From: Azospirillum brasilense
Lineage (GTDB): Bacteria > Pseudomonadota > Alphaproteobacteria > Azospirillales > Azospirillaceae
NCBI RefSeq assembly: GCF_005222205.1
Contig: NZ_CP032346.1
Coordinates: 496,001 to 560,000 of the forward strand
Length of the DNA stretch: 64,000 nt
Reading direction: 5' to 3'
Shown: positions 19,003 to 27,008 of the stretch, one piece after another
Layout of the letters: every line of letters starts with the position of its first letter
Position numbering within the stretch: the stretch's first letter is position 1
Position numbers and translations under genes: made by a program
The notes under the pieces: generated by a model
The model's input: only the letters and a program-made list of their open reading frames with translations
Database searches by the model: none
What the model was told of the DNA's origin: nothing

Positions 19003-19383
19003 TTACTTCTGCTCACCCAGGAAGGCGATCAGATCGTCCACCTTGCCGGCGTCCTTGATGCCCGCGAAGGCCATCGTGCCGCCCGGAACGACTTCCTTGG
19101 GGGCGGTGATGTAGGCCTTCAGGTTGTCCGGGGTCCAGACCAGACCGCCGGCGGCCTTCTCCTGCATCGGCTTGGAATACTTGAAGCCGTCGATCGAGGC
19201 GGCCGGGCGGCCGACGACGCCGAACAGCGACGGGCCGACCTTGTTCTTGCCCTGCTCGGCGGTGTGGCAGGCCATGCACTGCTTGAAGACATCCTTACCG
19301 GCGGCGGCGTCAGCGGCCTGCGCGGCGCCCGCGCCCATGGCAATGCCGGCGATCAGGGCGGCGCCCAGGATATGCTTGTTCAT
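19003..19383 (-). CDS. Class I cytochrome c (c2/c550-like)
   Basis: Periplasmic electron carrier of 126 residues. A signal peptide ends AAQA near residue 23. Heme attachment is CMACH at residues 36-40, and the axial methionine is M104 (GGTMAF). KVGPSLFGVVGR and FKYSKPM are typical of alphaproteobacterial cytochrome c2 and mitochondrial-type cytochrome c. It stands alone between pepN and a CoxG-like gene, so its redox partner is not evident here. Confidence 0.93.
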   Translation of the reverse strand: MNKHILGAALIAGIAMGAGAAQAADAAAGKDVFKQCMACHTAEQGKNKVGPSLFGVVGRPAASIDGFKYSKPMQEKAAGGLVWTPDNLKAYITAPKEVVPGGTMAFAGIKDAGKVDDLIAFLGEQK

Positions 19384-19512
19384 TGGTCAGATTCCCCCTT
19401 CCGGATGAGGCCGGCGTTCGGATGCCGGCAGGTTCGGGCGCAGCATACACATTCTGTGGTTAAGGCCAACCCCCCAACGTGTCGCGCCCACAGCACAAAC
19501 ACCAAATACGGG

Positions 19513-20199
19513 TTATTTCATCCAGGCGAGAAGAAGAACAAGAACAGCCACCACGACCAGCGCCGCCCACGGCACGTAAAAGCCGCTCCGACCCCGGGCG
19601 GCGGGAAGCGGAATGGGGATTTCCGGGGCGGGGGCCGCCACGGCGGGCGTGATCGGTTGCGGCGCCGCGGCACTCCGCGCCACGGGCCGCGCAACCACCG
19701 CAGGCGCCACTTCCAAGTCCGGTTCGGGGACCGGGTCGACCACCGGTTCGGGAGGCGGCCCACCGACCACCGCCGTGAATCGGTTGAAGAAATCGTCGGC
19801 CATCTTGCGTGCCGTGGCGTCCACCAGACGCGACCCGATCTGCGCCAGCTTGCCGCCGACCGTGGCGTGGGCGGTGTAGGTCAGGACCGTCGCCGCCTCG
19901 CCGTCCGGTTCCAGCGAGACCTTGGCGCCTCCCTTGCCGAAGCCGGCGGCCCCGCCGGAGCCTTCGCCGGTGATGGTGTAGCCGTTGGGCGGATCGAGAT
20001 CCGACAAAGTCACCTTGCCGGAGAACTTGGCGCTGACCGGTCCCACCTTGGCCACCACCTTGGCGGTGAACTCCGTGTCGGAGGTTTTCAGCACCTCCTC
20101 GCAGCCGGGAATGCACTGGCGCAGGATGTCCGGATCGTTCAGCGCCGCCCAGACCTTGTCGCGCGGGGCCGTGATGCGCTGGCTGCCGCTCATGTCCAT
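19513..20199 (-). CDS. CoxG-like SRPBCC protein with C-terminal membrane anchor
   Basis: Protein of 228 residues. The first 145 form a CoxG-type SRPBCC domain (MDMSGSQRITAPRDKVWAAL, IPGCEEV). A Pro/Ala/Val-rich linker leads to a single C-terminal transmembrane segment (WAALVVVAVLVLLLAWM). CoxG proteins help recruit CO dehydrogenase or related molybdenum hydroxylases to the membrane, but no such enzyme is encoded nearby. GGAGG stands 8 nt before the ATG. Confidence 0.85.
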   Translation of the reverse strand: MDMSGSQRITAPRDKVWAALNDPDILRQCIPGCEEVLKTSDTEFTAKVVAKVGPVSAKFSGKVTLSDLDPPNGYTITGEGSGGAAGFGKGGAKVSLEPDGEAATVLTYTAHATVGGKLAQIGSRLVDATARKMADDFFNRFTAVVGGPPPEPVVDPVPEPDLEVAPAVVARPVARSAAAPQPITPAVAAPAPEIPIPLPAARGRSGFYVPWAALVVVAVLVLLLAWMK

Positions 20200-20302
20200 G
20201 ACGTGGTCCTCCCCTGACTTCTTCTCACAGCCAAGCCATAGCCGGACGATACGGCAAGGCCGCGGCCGGCAACAGTCCCCCTTTCAGCCAGGAAGGCACC
20301 GT

Positions 20303-20764
20303 TCAGCGCGGGGCGGGCGGCACGCAGTTCTGGACGATCGGCGTGCAGGCGGACAGCGAGGCGTTGCCCGGATAGGACACCTGCTCCACGGCCCCGCCCG
20401 GCCCCAGGACAAAGGTCGCCTCGCACATGCCGGGGGAGGAGGAGCCGATCGGGAGCCCGAATCCCAGCCCGACGCCGACGCCGCTGGAGCCACCCCCACC
20501 GAAGCCGCCGACGCCGATGCTGCTGCCGCCCAGTGGGCTGACGGCCACGCCGGGATCGGACACGTAGGTGTAGTATTCCCGCCCGCCGGCCTGGGCCTGC
20601 CGCGCCGGAACCCCGGCGCAGGCGAGCAGCCGCTCCTTCGGCATGCCGACCAGTTCGGTCTGGGCACGCCGGGCGATCTGCGGGTCCGGCCCTGTGGCGC
20701 AGGAGGCCAGGAAGGCCCCGGCCAGCCCCAGAAAAGCCGCCGTCCCGACATGCCGAAGCGTCAT
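20303..20764 (-). CDS. Small lipoprotein with a glycine-rich segment
   Basis: Predicted lipoprotein of 153 residues: signal segment with lipobox LASC (Cys near residue 21), then a helical stretch with LVGMPKERLLACAGVP, a recurrent pattern of short alphaproteobacterial lipoproteins. A Gly/Ser-rich loop (about 75-105) and a cysteine-containing C-terminal part follow. The start at 20764 (MTLRHVG) has GGGAGGGCGAGG upstream; longer starts lack this. Function unknown. Confidence 0.75.
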   Translation of the reverse strand: MTLRHVGTAAFLGLAGAFLASCATGPDPQIARRAQTELVGMPKERLLACAGVPARQAQAGGREYYTYVSDPGVAVSPLGGSSIGVGGFGGGGSSGVGVGLGFGLPIGSSSPGMCEATFVLGPGGAVEQVSYPGNASLSACTPIVQNCVPPAPR

Positions 20765-20961
20765 GACCCTCGCCCTCCCACGCATCATCGCACGACTGGC
20801 ACAACCCCGCCCACCGCTTGCGGTTCCCGGAGAAAGCCGGCTACCTAAACCGGAGCGTGCTTCCAGCACAGCCAGGGCGGGGCCGTTCCCCCTTTAGGGG
20901 ACGGAAGGCCGGTTTCGGGTGTGACGGCGCTTTGACGGTTGATGGAACGGAGGATCGTGGT

Positions 20962-21510
20962 ATGACTGACGATGGTATGGTTTCGACTAGCGACGGTTCT
21001 GCGATGACCACGGTCTACCTTGCGCTTGGCAGCAATCTGGGCGACCGCGCCGCCAATCTGGCGGCGGCGCAGCAACGGCTCGCTCCGCGGGTCCGCATCA
21101 CGCTGGCATCGCCTGTCTACGAAACCGCCCCGATGTATGTGACCGACCAGCCGGCCTTTCTGAACATGGTGTTGCGCGCTCAGACGGCGCTGGGACCGTG
21201 GGAACTGCTGCGCCACGTCAAGAGCGTCGAAGCGGAGATGGGCCGCGACCTGGAGGGCGGCCTTCGCTTCGGACCGCGCCCCATCGACATCGACATCCTG
21301 TTCTATGGCGAGCTGGTGATGTACGCGCCGGAGCTGGAGATTCCCCATCCCCGCATCGCGGAGCGGGCCTTCGTCCTGGCCCCGCTCGCCGACATCGCGG
21401 GTGGCCTGCAGCACCCGGCCATTCCGCGCAGCGTCGACGATCTCCTGGCCGCGGTGCCGGGTCGCGACACGGTGGTCCGCACCGGCACGGAACTTCCGGT
21501 GGCGGTCTGA
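20962..21510 (+). CDS. folK: 2-amino-4-hydroxy-6-hydroxymethyldihydropteridine pyrophosphokinase
   Basis: HPPK of 182 residues, transferring pyrophosphate from ATP to the pterin in folate synthesis. YLALGSNLGDR, a central SPVYETAPMYVTDQPAFLN and the signature RFGPRPIDIDILFYG are all intact. The start at 20962 (MTDDGMV) has GGAGG 8 nt upstream; an alternative ATG at 21004 would begin directly before TTVYLALGSN. A FolB-like gene follows 101 bp later on the same strand. Confidence 0.95.
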   Translation: MTDDGMVSTSDGSAMTTVYLALGSNLGDRAANLAAAQQRLAPRVRITLASPVYETAPMYVTDQPAFLNMVLRAQTALGPWELLRHVKSVEAEMGRDLEGGLRFGPRPIDIDILFYGELVMYAPELEIPHPRIAERAFVLAPLADIAGGLQHPAIPRSVDDLLAAVPGRDTVVRTGTELPVAV

Positions 21511-21611
21511 CCTTGCCGAACAGGCGGGCGCCTGCGCTATAGTGGGCGCGGCGCAGCGACGAGGCGGCCGCCCCCGGCGGGGCATGGACCAGGGCCGCCA
21601 CCCGCCAGGAG

Positions 21612-22028
21612 ATGCTTTTTTTGGCCAACGACCCTGTTTCCCGACCCTTCGGCGCCGATCTGTCCGGCGCGGCGGCGACCTACACCATCCTGCTGCGCGA
21701 CTTCACCGCCACCGTGTCGGTCGCCGGGCGCCCCGGACGCCCCACCGTCCGCATCAGCCTGGAGTTGAAGGTCAGCCACCCCGGTCTGAGCTTTCCCGAC
21801 GACATCACCGCGGTCATGTCCTACGAGGACATCGTCGAGGATCTGCGCCGGCTGTGCGCGCAGGAAGCGCTGCCCGGTCCCGAATATCTGGCCGACCGCA
21901 CCGCCGATCTGTGCTTGGCCTATCCGAAGGTGCGCCATGTGCGTGTCGAGGTGGAGCTTTCGTCCCCGCTTCCCGACACCGCCGGCTCCGGAGTCACGAT
22001 CACGCGGAGCCGCGACGCGGATGGCTGA
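21612..22028 (+). CDS. FolB-like protein lacking the usual catalytic residues
   Basis: Protein of 138 residues with the dihydroneopterin-aldolase pattern: an N-terminal strand (YTILLRDFTATVSVAG), a central YEDIVEDLRRL and the C-terminal LAYPKVRHVRVEVEL. In FolB enzymes the first strand ends in a glutamate (GVY-W-E) and the C-terminal strand carries the catalytic lysine (S-K-P). Here the corresponding positions read SVAGRPGRP and LSSPLPD, so both appear lost. ATG 21612 abuts AGGAG; the TTG at 21621 has better SD spacing and may be the true start. Position after folK suggests a pterin-related role, but catalysis is doubtful. Confidence 0.7.
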   Translation: MLFLANDPVSRPFGADLSGAAATYTILLRDFTATVSVAGRPGRPTVRISLELKVSHPGLSFPDDITAVMSYEDIVEDLRRLCAQEALPGPEYLADRTADLCLAYPKVRHVRVEVELSSPLPDTAGSGVTITRSRDADG

Positions 22029-22159
22029 GCCCGTCCACCGCCTTCTATCGTGGTAATTCCATTGCCGGCATAGGCATCGTCGCGCTGTTCAGGCAAGAAC
22101 ACTCAGCGCTTTTCTACCCTTGCGCCGCCTGTGACAGTTTATTTCACGGCGCATGATTG

Positions 22160-22187
22160 TTGCGAAATACCGTATCTCGCGTACAAT
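22160..22187 (+). promoter_or_regulatory. Sigma-70-type promoter for the 52-residue ORF
   Basis: TTGCGA (22160-22165) and TACAAT (22182-22187) are 16 bp apart, and the predicted start of transcription is about 40 bp before the ATG at 22236. It is well matched for a GC-rich genome. Confidence 0.55.
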
Positions 22188-22235
22188 GGAAACGACGCCG
22201 CCTCAAGGCCGGCCGGAATGAACAGGGAGGGTAAC

Positions 22236-22394
22236 ATGGACCAATTGACGGCTCCGACCCTGTCGGAAATCCTGGACGAGCCCATCATCGTCGCCCTGAT
22301 GAATCGGGACGGCATGACCGCTGAGACCCTACGGCAACTCCTCGAACAGGTTGGGCGCAATTTGCGCGACCGTGAGGACCGGCTGGCCGCCTGA
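22236..22394 (+). CDS. Small protein of 52 residues
   Basis: Short ORF MDQLTAPTLSEILDEPII... with a strong SD (AGGGAGGG, 5 nt spacing) and a good upstream promoter, so it is probably translated. The sequence is acidic-helical; phrases such as LSEILDEPIIVALMNRDGM occur in small alphaproteobacterial proteins of unknown function. It is convergent with the hypothetical gene at 22454. No known domain. Confidence 0.7.
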   Translation: MDQLTAPTLSEILDEPIIVALMNRDGMTAETLRQLLEQVGRNLRDREDRLAA

Positions 22395-22453
22395 CCGGGT
22401 GAAGGTTCGCGGCGGATCCGGAACGAGCGGACCGCCGCGGGAGCCGGCCGGCT

Positions 22454-22813
22454 TCAGCGAACGGATATGACGCGGAAGGGGCGCTGCACTCCGTCATGCT
22501 CGGTGATGGAGATGTATTCCCCCTCGACCAGGGTATGGCGGTCGAAGCGGAAGATCGGCTCGTCGTCATCGCTGTCGTCGGCGTCATAATCGAACAGCCA
22601 TCCCTTGCCCCGATGGGTGAGGTGGCCCGTCTGCTCGTCTTCCCCGCGCCAGAAGCGGCGGACCGTGCAGGCGGACTTCCGGCTGCGCCACTCCTCAAGG
22701 TCGAGGTGACCGTCCGCGGTCAGCGGAGCGGTGAATTCGTAACCATGCTCCGCGCTGCCTTCCGGATGGTCGGCGGTGCGGGCCAGTTCGAGGCGGATGG
22801 TCTTCAGGGGCAC
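22454..22813 (-). CDS. Conserved hypothetical protein
   Basis: Protein of 119 residues starting at a GTG (VPLKTIRLELARTADHPEG) with AAAGGA 8 nt upstream; the longer ORF has no SD. Noticeable blocks are HGYEFTAPL, CTVRRFWRGEDEQTG, an acidic DYDADDSDDDEP stretch and EGEYISITEHDGVQRPFRVISV. It is soluble, probably beta-rich and cytosolic. I know the pattern only as a hypothetical of alphaproteobacteria. Confidence 0.75.
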   Translation of the reverse strand: MPLKTIRLELARTADHPEGSAEHGYEFTAPLTADGHLDLEEWRSRKSACTVRRFWRGEDEQTGHLTHRGKGWLFDYDADDSDDDEPIFRFDRHTLVEGEYISITEHDGVQRPFRVISVR

Positions 22814-23047
22814 GGGCGTCGTCCTTTGCTGGCTGCCGAACAAGACAGCGCGTCGCGGTGTCACGACGGTTGGGGGAGCGCGCCGAGCGCACTCCCCGCC
22901 GTCCCCCGACGCGAACCCGTTAATGCCAACCGCAAGGGGGGCCGGTTGTTCCGTGCCTCCCCGCTCCCCTGGCGCACCGTCACGGTGCGGATGGGGCGTT
23001 TCCTTCCCGTCAGCCTCCTGCAACGCGGACTTGTGCCGCAGGGCGGG

Positions 23048-23308
23048 CTACAGGGCCGGGTGCTCGTGCATGAAGCCGTCCAGGACGACCGTCAGTTGAC
23101 GGGCGTGGACGGTCTGCCCGTGGCTGCGGGCCCGTTCGATGTCCTCGCGGATGATGCGGGCGATCCGGCGGATGCCCTCGGCGTCGTGGGCGAGGCAGCA
23201 GCCCAGTTCCACCGCCAGGATTTCCGGCAGATGCTCATGCTCCGCGATGGCGTCGATTTCCGCTTCGGTCAGATCGCTGAGCGCGATGCAATCGTCGATC
23301 GTCAACAT
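23048..23308 (-). CDS. Small conserved hypothetical protein
   Basis: Protein of 86 residues, mostly helical (MLTIDDCIALSDLTEAEIDAIAEHEHL), with paired cysteines (LGCCLAHDAEG) and a C-terminal QTVHARQLTVVLDGFMHEHPAL. AAGGAA precedes the ATG. It sits between a hypothetical gene and the universal stress gene on the same strand, with gaps over 100 bp, so cotranscription is not assured. Function unknown. Confidence 0.75.
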   Translation of the reverse strand: MLTIDDCIALSDLTEAEIDAIAEHEHLPEILAVELGCCLAHDAEGIRRIARIIREDIERARSHGQTVHARQLTVVLDGFMHEHPAL

Positions 23309-23459
23309 GGCGCGTTCCTTCCCGATTGCCGGGCCTTGCCCGGACCGGAGTCCGGGTGGCCCTTGTGGTTGAAAACCATCGGCGTGGAGGGCGCCCGTCG
23401 GTGCGGCGCCGCGCGTCGGATCGGAGAAGCCCGGCCGTTTTAAAAGAGCGGCCCCGTCG

Positions 23460-24326
23460 TCAGTGGGCCATCAGCACGGGCAGGCCGGCGTGATTCAGCA
23501 CATAGCGGGTCACGCCGCCAAGGATCATTTCCCGCATCCGGCTGTGCCCGTAGCCCCCCATCACGAGGAGGTCGGACCCAAGCTCCGCGGCCTTGTTCAC
23601 GATGGCTTGGCCAACGGGTTCCGATCCCGGCTTCAATATGGTTACCTGAACGTTAACGCCGTGCCAAGCGAGATAGTGGGCAATGCGACGTCCTGCCGCA
23701 GCCTGGGTGTTGGAGGTTTCGGCGGTCAGCACATGGACGGTGTCGGCACCGGTCAGGAAGGGCATCGCCCCGGCCAGGGCGCGAACCGATTCGGGGCTGC
23801 CGTTCCAGGCGAGCGCCACCGTGCGGCCGATCTCGTCCGGCAGGGTGGCGGGTGCCAGAAGCAGCGGGCGGGCCGCCCCCAGCAGGGCGCTTTCCACCGT
23901 CGCGTAAGCCTGGGTGTTGCTGTCCAGCGTGGTGTGGGCGAAGACCAGCAGGTCGGCCAGCCGCCCCTCGCGCGGCACCACCTCCTCGACGCGGCCGGTT
24001 TCCTCCCGCCACTGGGCGGTCGGCGCCTCGACGCCGGTGGGCATGTCGCGCAATTCGATGTCCGCGGCGCGAATCACATCGTCGAAGGTGCGGCGGGCGG
24101 TGTGGAGGTGGGTCTTCGACTCCCCTTCGGCGGCGCGCATGATCTCCTCGACCATCGCGCCGGACATGCCCTCGCCCAGCATGGGCACGGCGTCGCGCGG
24201 GTCCAGCGACACGAACAGGGCGTCGACATGGGCGTCGAATTCGCGCGCGATCTTCAGCGCGGCGTTCAGCGCCACCGTGTCGCCGTCGAGTCCGGCCAGC
24301 GGCACAAGGATCGTCTTGAGTGACAT
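23460..24326 (-). CDS. Tandem-domain universal stress protein
   Basis: UspA-family protein of 288 residues with two repeats. The first starts MSLKTILVPLAG at residue 1, and the second starts near residue 155 (ALAWNGSPESVRAL). The C-terminal repeat keeps the nucleotide-binding loop (VMGGYGHSRMREMILGGVTRYVL). Such proteins aid survival of stress and starvation. A candidate EcfG-like element lies about 55-80 bp upstream. Confidence 0.92.
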   Translation of the reverse strand: MSLKTILVPLAGLDGDTVALNAALKIAREFDAHVDALFVSLDPRDAVPMLGEGMSGAMVEEIMRAAEGESKTHLHTARRTFDDVIRAADIELRDMPTGVEAPTAQWREETGRVEEVVPREGRLADLLVFAHTTLDSNTQAYATVESALLGAARPLLLAPATLPDEIGRTVALAWNGSPESVRALAGAMPFLTGADTVHVLTAETSNTQAAAGRRIAHYLAWHGVNVQVTILKPGSEPVGQAIVNKAAELGSDLLVMGGYGHSRMREMILGGVTRYVLNHAGLPVLMAH

Positions 24327-24379
24327 GATCTCCCCCCGGGCCGTTTCCGCCGGCCCATCTTCTGGACGGTGCCTGTCGG

Positions 24380-24404
24380 AACGGCGGCTGGATGCACCGT
24401 TTCC
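24380..24404 (-). promoter_or_regulatory. Weak EcfG-like element before the universal stress gene
   Basis: On the minus strand, GGAAA (24404-24400), 16 nt, then CGTT (24383-24380). It has one mismatch to GGAAC-N16/17-CGTT. A match of this quality is expected by chance at many sites, so only the stress-gene context makes it worth noting. Confidence 0.25.
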
Positions 24405-24464
24405 AGCGCCGCGCCGCCCTTATACTAGACCATGGGGAGCCGGCGGCGCCCGTTCCACCTGGAA

Positions 24465-26024
24465 TTACACCAGTCGCTCCAGCACGGCCGCAAGCGTTTC
24501 CCCCGCATCCCTGCCAGCATTCGTGCGCAGCCACTCAAGCGGACCCAGATCATAGACAGCCTGCCGCTCGGCGACCTCCGCCGTGGCGTCGGAGGCGTCG
24601 CCGCGGCGGGCGGCGATGCGGGCGACGCGCGTGTCCAAGGGTGCGTCGAGCCAGATCCCGTCAAATCGCACGCCGGCTTCCGCCGCAAGACGGGCCGCGG
24701 CGGACCGCTCCTCCGGTCGGGCATGGACGGCGTCCAGCACCACGGCGTGCCCCGCGGCCAGCACGGTCCGCGCCCGCTCCAGCAGCCCGGCGTAGACGCG
24801 TTCGGTCACCGCCGGCGTGTAGGCCTCGGCGGGCAGCCGCTCCGTCTCCCCGACCCCGAACAGGCCCTTGCGCAGCGCGTCGGAGCGCAGGACGACGGCA
24901 CCCGGCGACGCCCCCAGCGACGGCGCGAGGGCACGGGCCAGCCGGGTCTTGCCGCTGCCGGAAAGGCCGCCGACGGCGACCAGCCGCGGCGGCGGCGGCT
25001 CCAGCGCCGCCACGGCCTGGTTCAGACAGGCCACCGCCTCCCGCTCCCACCTCCGCGCCGTATCCGCGCCGGGGTGGAGCGCCGCCGTGGTGAGGGCGAT
25101 CTTGGCGCGGATGGCCGCCCGTGCCGACAGGAACAGGGGCAGAAGCGCCAAGGCGCGGTAGTCCCCCGTCGCATCCAGACTGCGGTTCAGGAAGGCGTTG
25201 GCTTGTGGTCGCAGCCCCCGGCGCTCCAGATCCATCAGCAGAAAGGCGAGATCGTAGGCGACGTCGATGACCGCCAGCCCCTCGTCGAACTCGATGCCGT
25301 CGAACAGGACCGGCTTTCCCTCAAGAAGCACGATGTTCCGCAGATGCAGGTCGCCGTGGCAATGCCGGACGAAGCCGCCGCTCCGCCGGTCCTCCAGCAG
25401 CGTGGCCCGACGCTCCAACGCCTCCGCCGACCGCCCGGCCAGCCGCTCCACACGCTCCGCCGCGAACAGGGACGCTCCGGCGCGCAGCTCGGCGATGCTG
25501 CCCTCCACCACCTCCCGCATCGCGGCCGCCCCGCCGCCATCCGGGCGTGGCTCCGCGGCCGCGTGGAAGGCCGTGACGGCGTCGGCCAAGTCGCGAATCA
25601 GGTCGACGTCGAGGCCACCCCGCTCCGCCACGCGGTCCAGCAGGGCGTCCTGCAGAAAGCGGCGCATCACGACCAGCCAGTCCAGCGCCGTTCCACCCGC
25701 CGCGTCCTCCCCGCCGAAGGCGAGCGCGCCGTCCGGCCGCCGCACCACCGAGTCCAGGCCGAGATAGAGCGACGGCGCGGTGCGCCGGTTCAGGCGCAGC
25801 TCCTCCACGCAGGCCGCGCGGCGGCGTTCGGCCGTGGAGTAGTCGAGATAGGGGTAGAGGACCGAGCGCTTCAGCTTGTAGGCCCGGTCGCCCGCCAAAA
25901 AGACGATGGCGGCGTGGGTTTCGACACGCTCCACCGCCGCCCCGCCGTGGCTCGCCGGATCGGCGAGGAAGGCGGCCACCATCGGCGTCGGGTCCTGTGC
26001 CGGATCGGAAGCGGGGCGCTGCAT
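24465..26024 (-). CDS. Aminoglycoside-phosphotransferase-like / P-loop kinase fusion
   Basis: Two-domain protein of 519 residues. Residues 30-310 are a protein-kinase-like phosphotransferase with HGDLHLRN at 223-230 and the metal aspartate in LFDGIEFDE. Residues 345-519 are an AAA-type small-molecule kinase with P-loop GLSGSGKT at 353-360 and a lid region with conserved arginines. Proteins of this fusion type are common in proteobacteria and annotated only as AAA family ATPase; the substrate is unknown. An aminoglycoside-resistance role should not be assumed. Confidence 0.85.
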   Translation of the reverse strand: MQRPASDPAQDPTPMVAAFLADPASHGGAAVERVETHAAIVFLAGDRAYKLKRSVLYPYLDYSTAERRRAACVEELRLNRRTAPSLYLGLDSVVRRPDGALAFGGEDAAGGTALDWLVVMRRFLQDALLDRVAERGGLDVDLIRDLADAVTAFHAAAEPRPDGGGAAAMREVVEGSIAELRAGASLFAAERVERLAGRSAEALERRATLLEDRRSGGFVRHCHGDLHLRNIVLLEGKPVLFDGIEFDEGLAVIDVAYDLAFLLMDLERRGLRPQANAFLNRSLDATGDYRALALLPLFLSARAAIRAKIALTTAALHPGADTARRWEREAVACLNQAVAALEPPPPRLVAVGGLSGSGKTRLARALAPSLGASPGAVVLRSDALRKGLFGVGETERLPAEAYTPAVTERVYAGLLERARTVLAAGHAVVLDAVHARPEERSAAARLAAEAGVRFDGIWLDAPLDTRVARIAARRGDASDATAEVAERQAVYDLGPLEWLRTNAGRDAGETLAAVLERLV

Positions 26025-26167
26025 GACGGCAGTCTAACACGCCGCCGCGATCCCCGATGAGCCCCGCCAAGCGCCTAGGCCCCGCAAACAGGGCAGCACT
26101 CCCACCATTGACGCGCAGGGGAGCGCGCACGACATCAGGGAGTAGCACCCTTACGCGCTTGCGCGGT

Positions 26168-26201
26168 GGTGCGGTGCAACGCGTAATGCCACAACCGCAC
26201 C
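26168..26201. repeat. 8-bp inverted repeat GGTGCGGT / ACCGCACC
   Basis: Perfect arms at 26168-26175 and 26194-26201 with an 18-nt spacer, 70-100 bp upstream of the PagL-like gene. It could be an operator or a leader hairpin; there is no T-run. Confidence 0.4.
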
Positions 26202-26269
26202 GGGATCGGACGCGGTAGGCTGGTGCAGCCGGAGTAGGACGGTCAACGATCGATCGGGAGCAGGCCGCC

Positions 26270-26845
26270 GTGCGTCATGGGACCTCGTGCCTCTGTCTGG
26301 TGGTTGCCATGGCGGGACTCGCGCTCGCTGGACCCGCGGGCGCGCAGACGGTGTCCATGCCCGACGACCGGATCGGCGACTGGAAGGTCGGCGGCCTTGC
26401 CTACAGCATCGGGGAAACGCCGGACACCAAGGTGTCCGACCTGCACAACAAGATCCGCATCGGCTCCTCCCTCCTGCCCAAGCTCGACGGCTACGCGGAG
26501 GTGCGTCCCTGGGTGTCCCTCGGCCCCAGCGCGCCGGATGGCAGCCTGCACGGCATGGGCGGCATCCTGATCGACGTTCCGCTGGGCGGCTCCTCCTTTG
26601 TCTTCACGCCGAGTTTCGGCGCTGGAACCCTTCCTGTCACCTCCCGCGATCCGGCGGCGGCGGGCAGCGTGGTCGAGTTCCGCTCCCAGCTCGAACTCGG
26701 CTACCAGTTCGAGAACAAGGCCCGCTTCAGCCTTGGCTACAGCCGCATCGACACCAGTGGCCCCACCGCGGATGCGGCCACACCGGCCAACAACGTCTTC
26801 GGATTCTACTACCGCATGCCGTTCGGAGCGTTCACCGGACGCTGA
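26270..26845 (+). CDS. PagL-like outer-membrane beta-barrel protein
   Basis: Protein of 191 residues. A signal peptide (LVVAMAGLALAGPAGAQT) is followed by alternating strands ending in aromatic/hydrophobic residues and a C-terminal FYYRMPF. Its layout resembles lipid A 3-O-deacylase PagL (acyloxyacyl hydrolase family), notably LELGYQFENKARFSLGYSRID. The family's catalytic H-x-S-N is replaced here by SRIDTSG, so deacylase activity is uncertain. It starts at a GTG with GGGAG upstream; no in-frame ATG precedes the signal peptide. Confidence 0.65.
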   Translation: MRHGTSCLCLVVAMAGLALAGPAGAQTVSMPDDRIGDWKVGGLAYSIGETPDTKVSDLHNKIRIGSSLLPKLDGYAEVRPWVSLGPSAPDGSLHGMGGILIDVPLGGSSFVFTPSFGAGTLPVTSRDPAAAGSVVEFRSQLELGYQFENKARFSLGYSRIDTSGPTADAATPANNVFGFYYRMPFGAFTGR

Positions 26846-27008
26846 GACGGCGCCGCTTGTTTTGCGGCGCAACATGAACCATCCGCGAATCACTTGGCCT
26901 GTTCTCTGCCGCGGAGGCTGCGCAAAGGGGTTGGCAATACTCGCCTTAACCACTTGTTAATGACGGCTGGTTCTATTGACCCTGGGGACCAACGCCGGGG
27001 ATTCGATC

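Noticed and set aside
24465-26024. Aminoglycoside resistance gene
   Set aside because: The phosphotransferase-like domain is fused to a P-loop kinase and belongs to a widespread chromosomal family without known resistance function.
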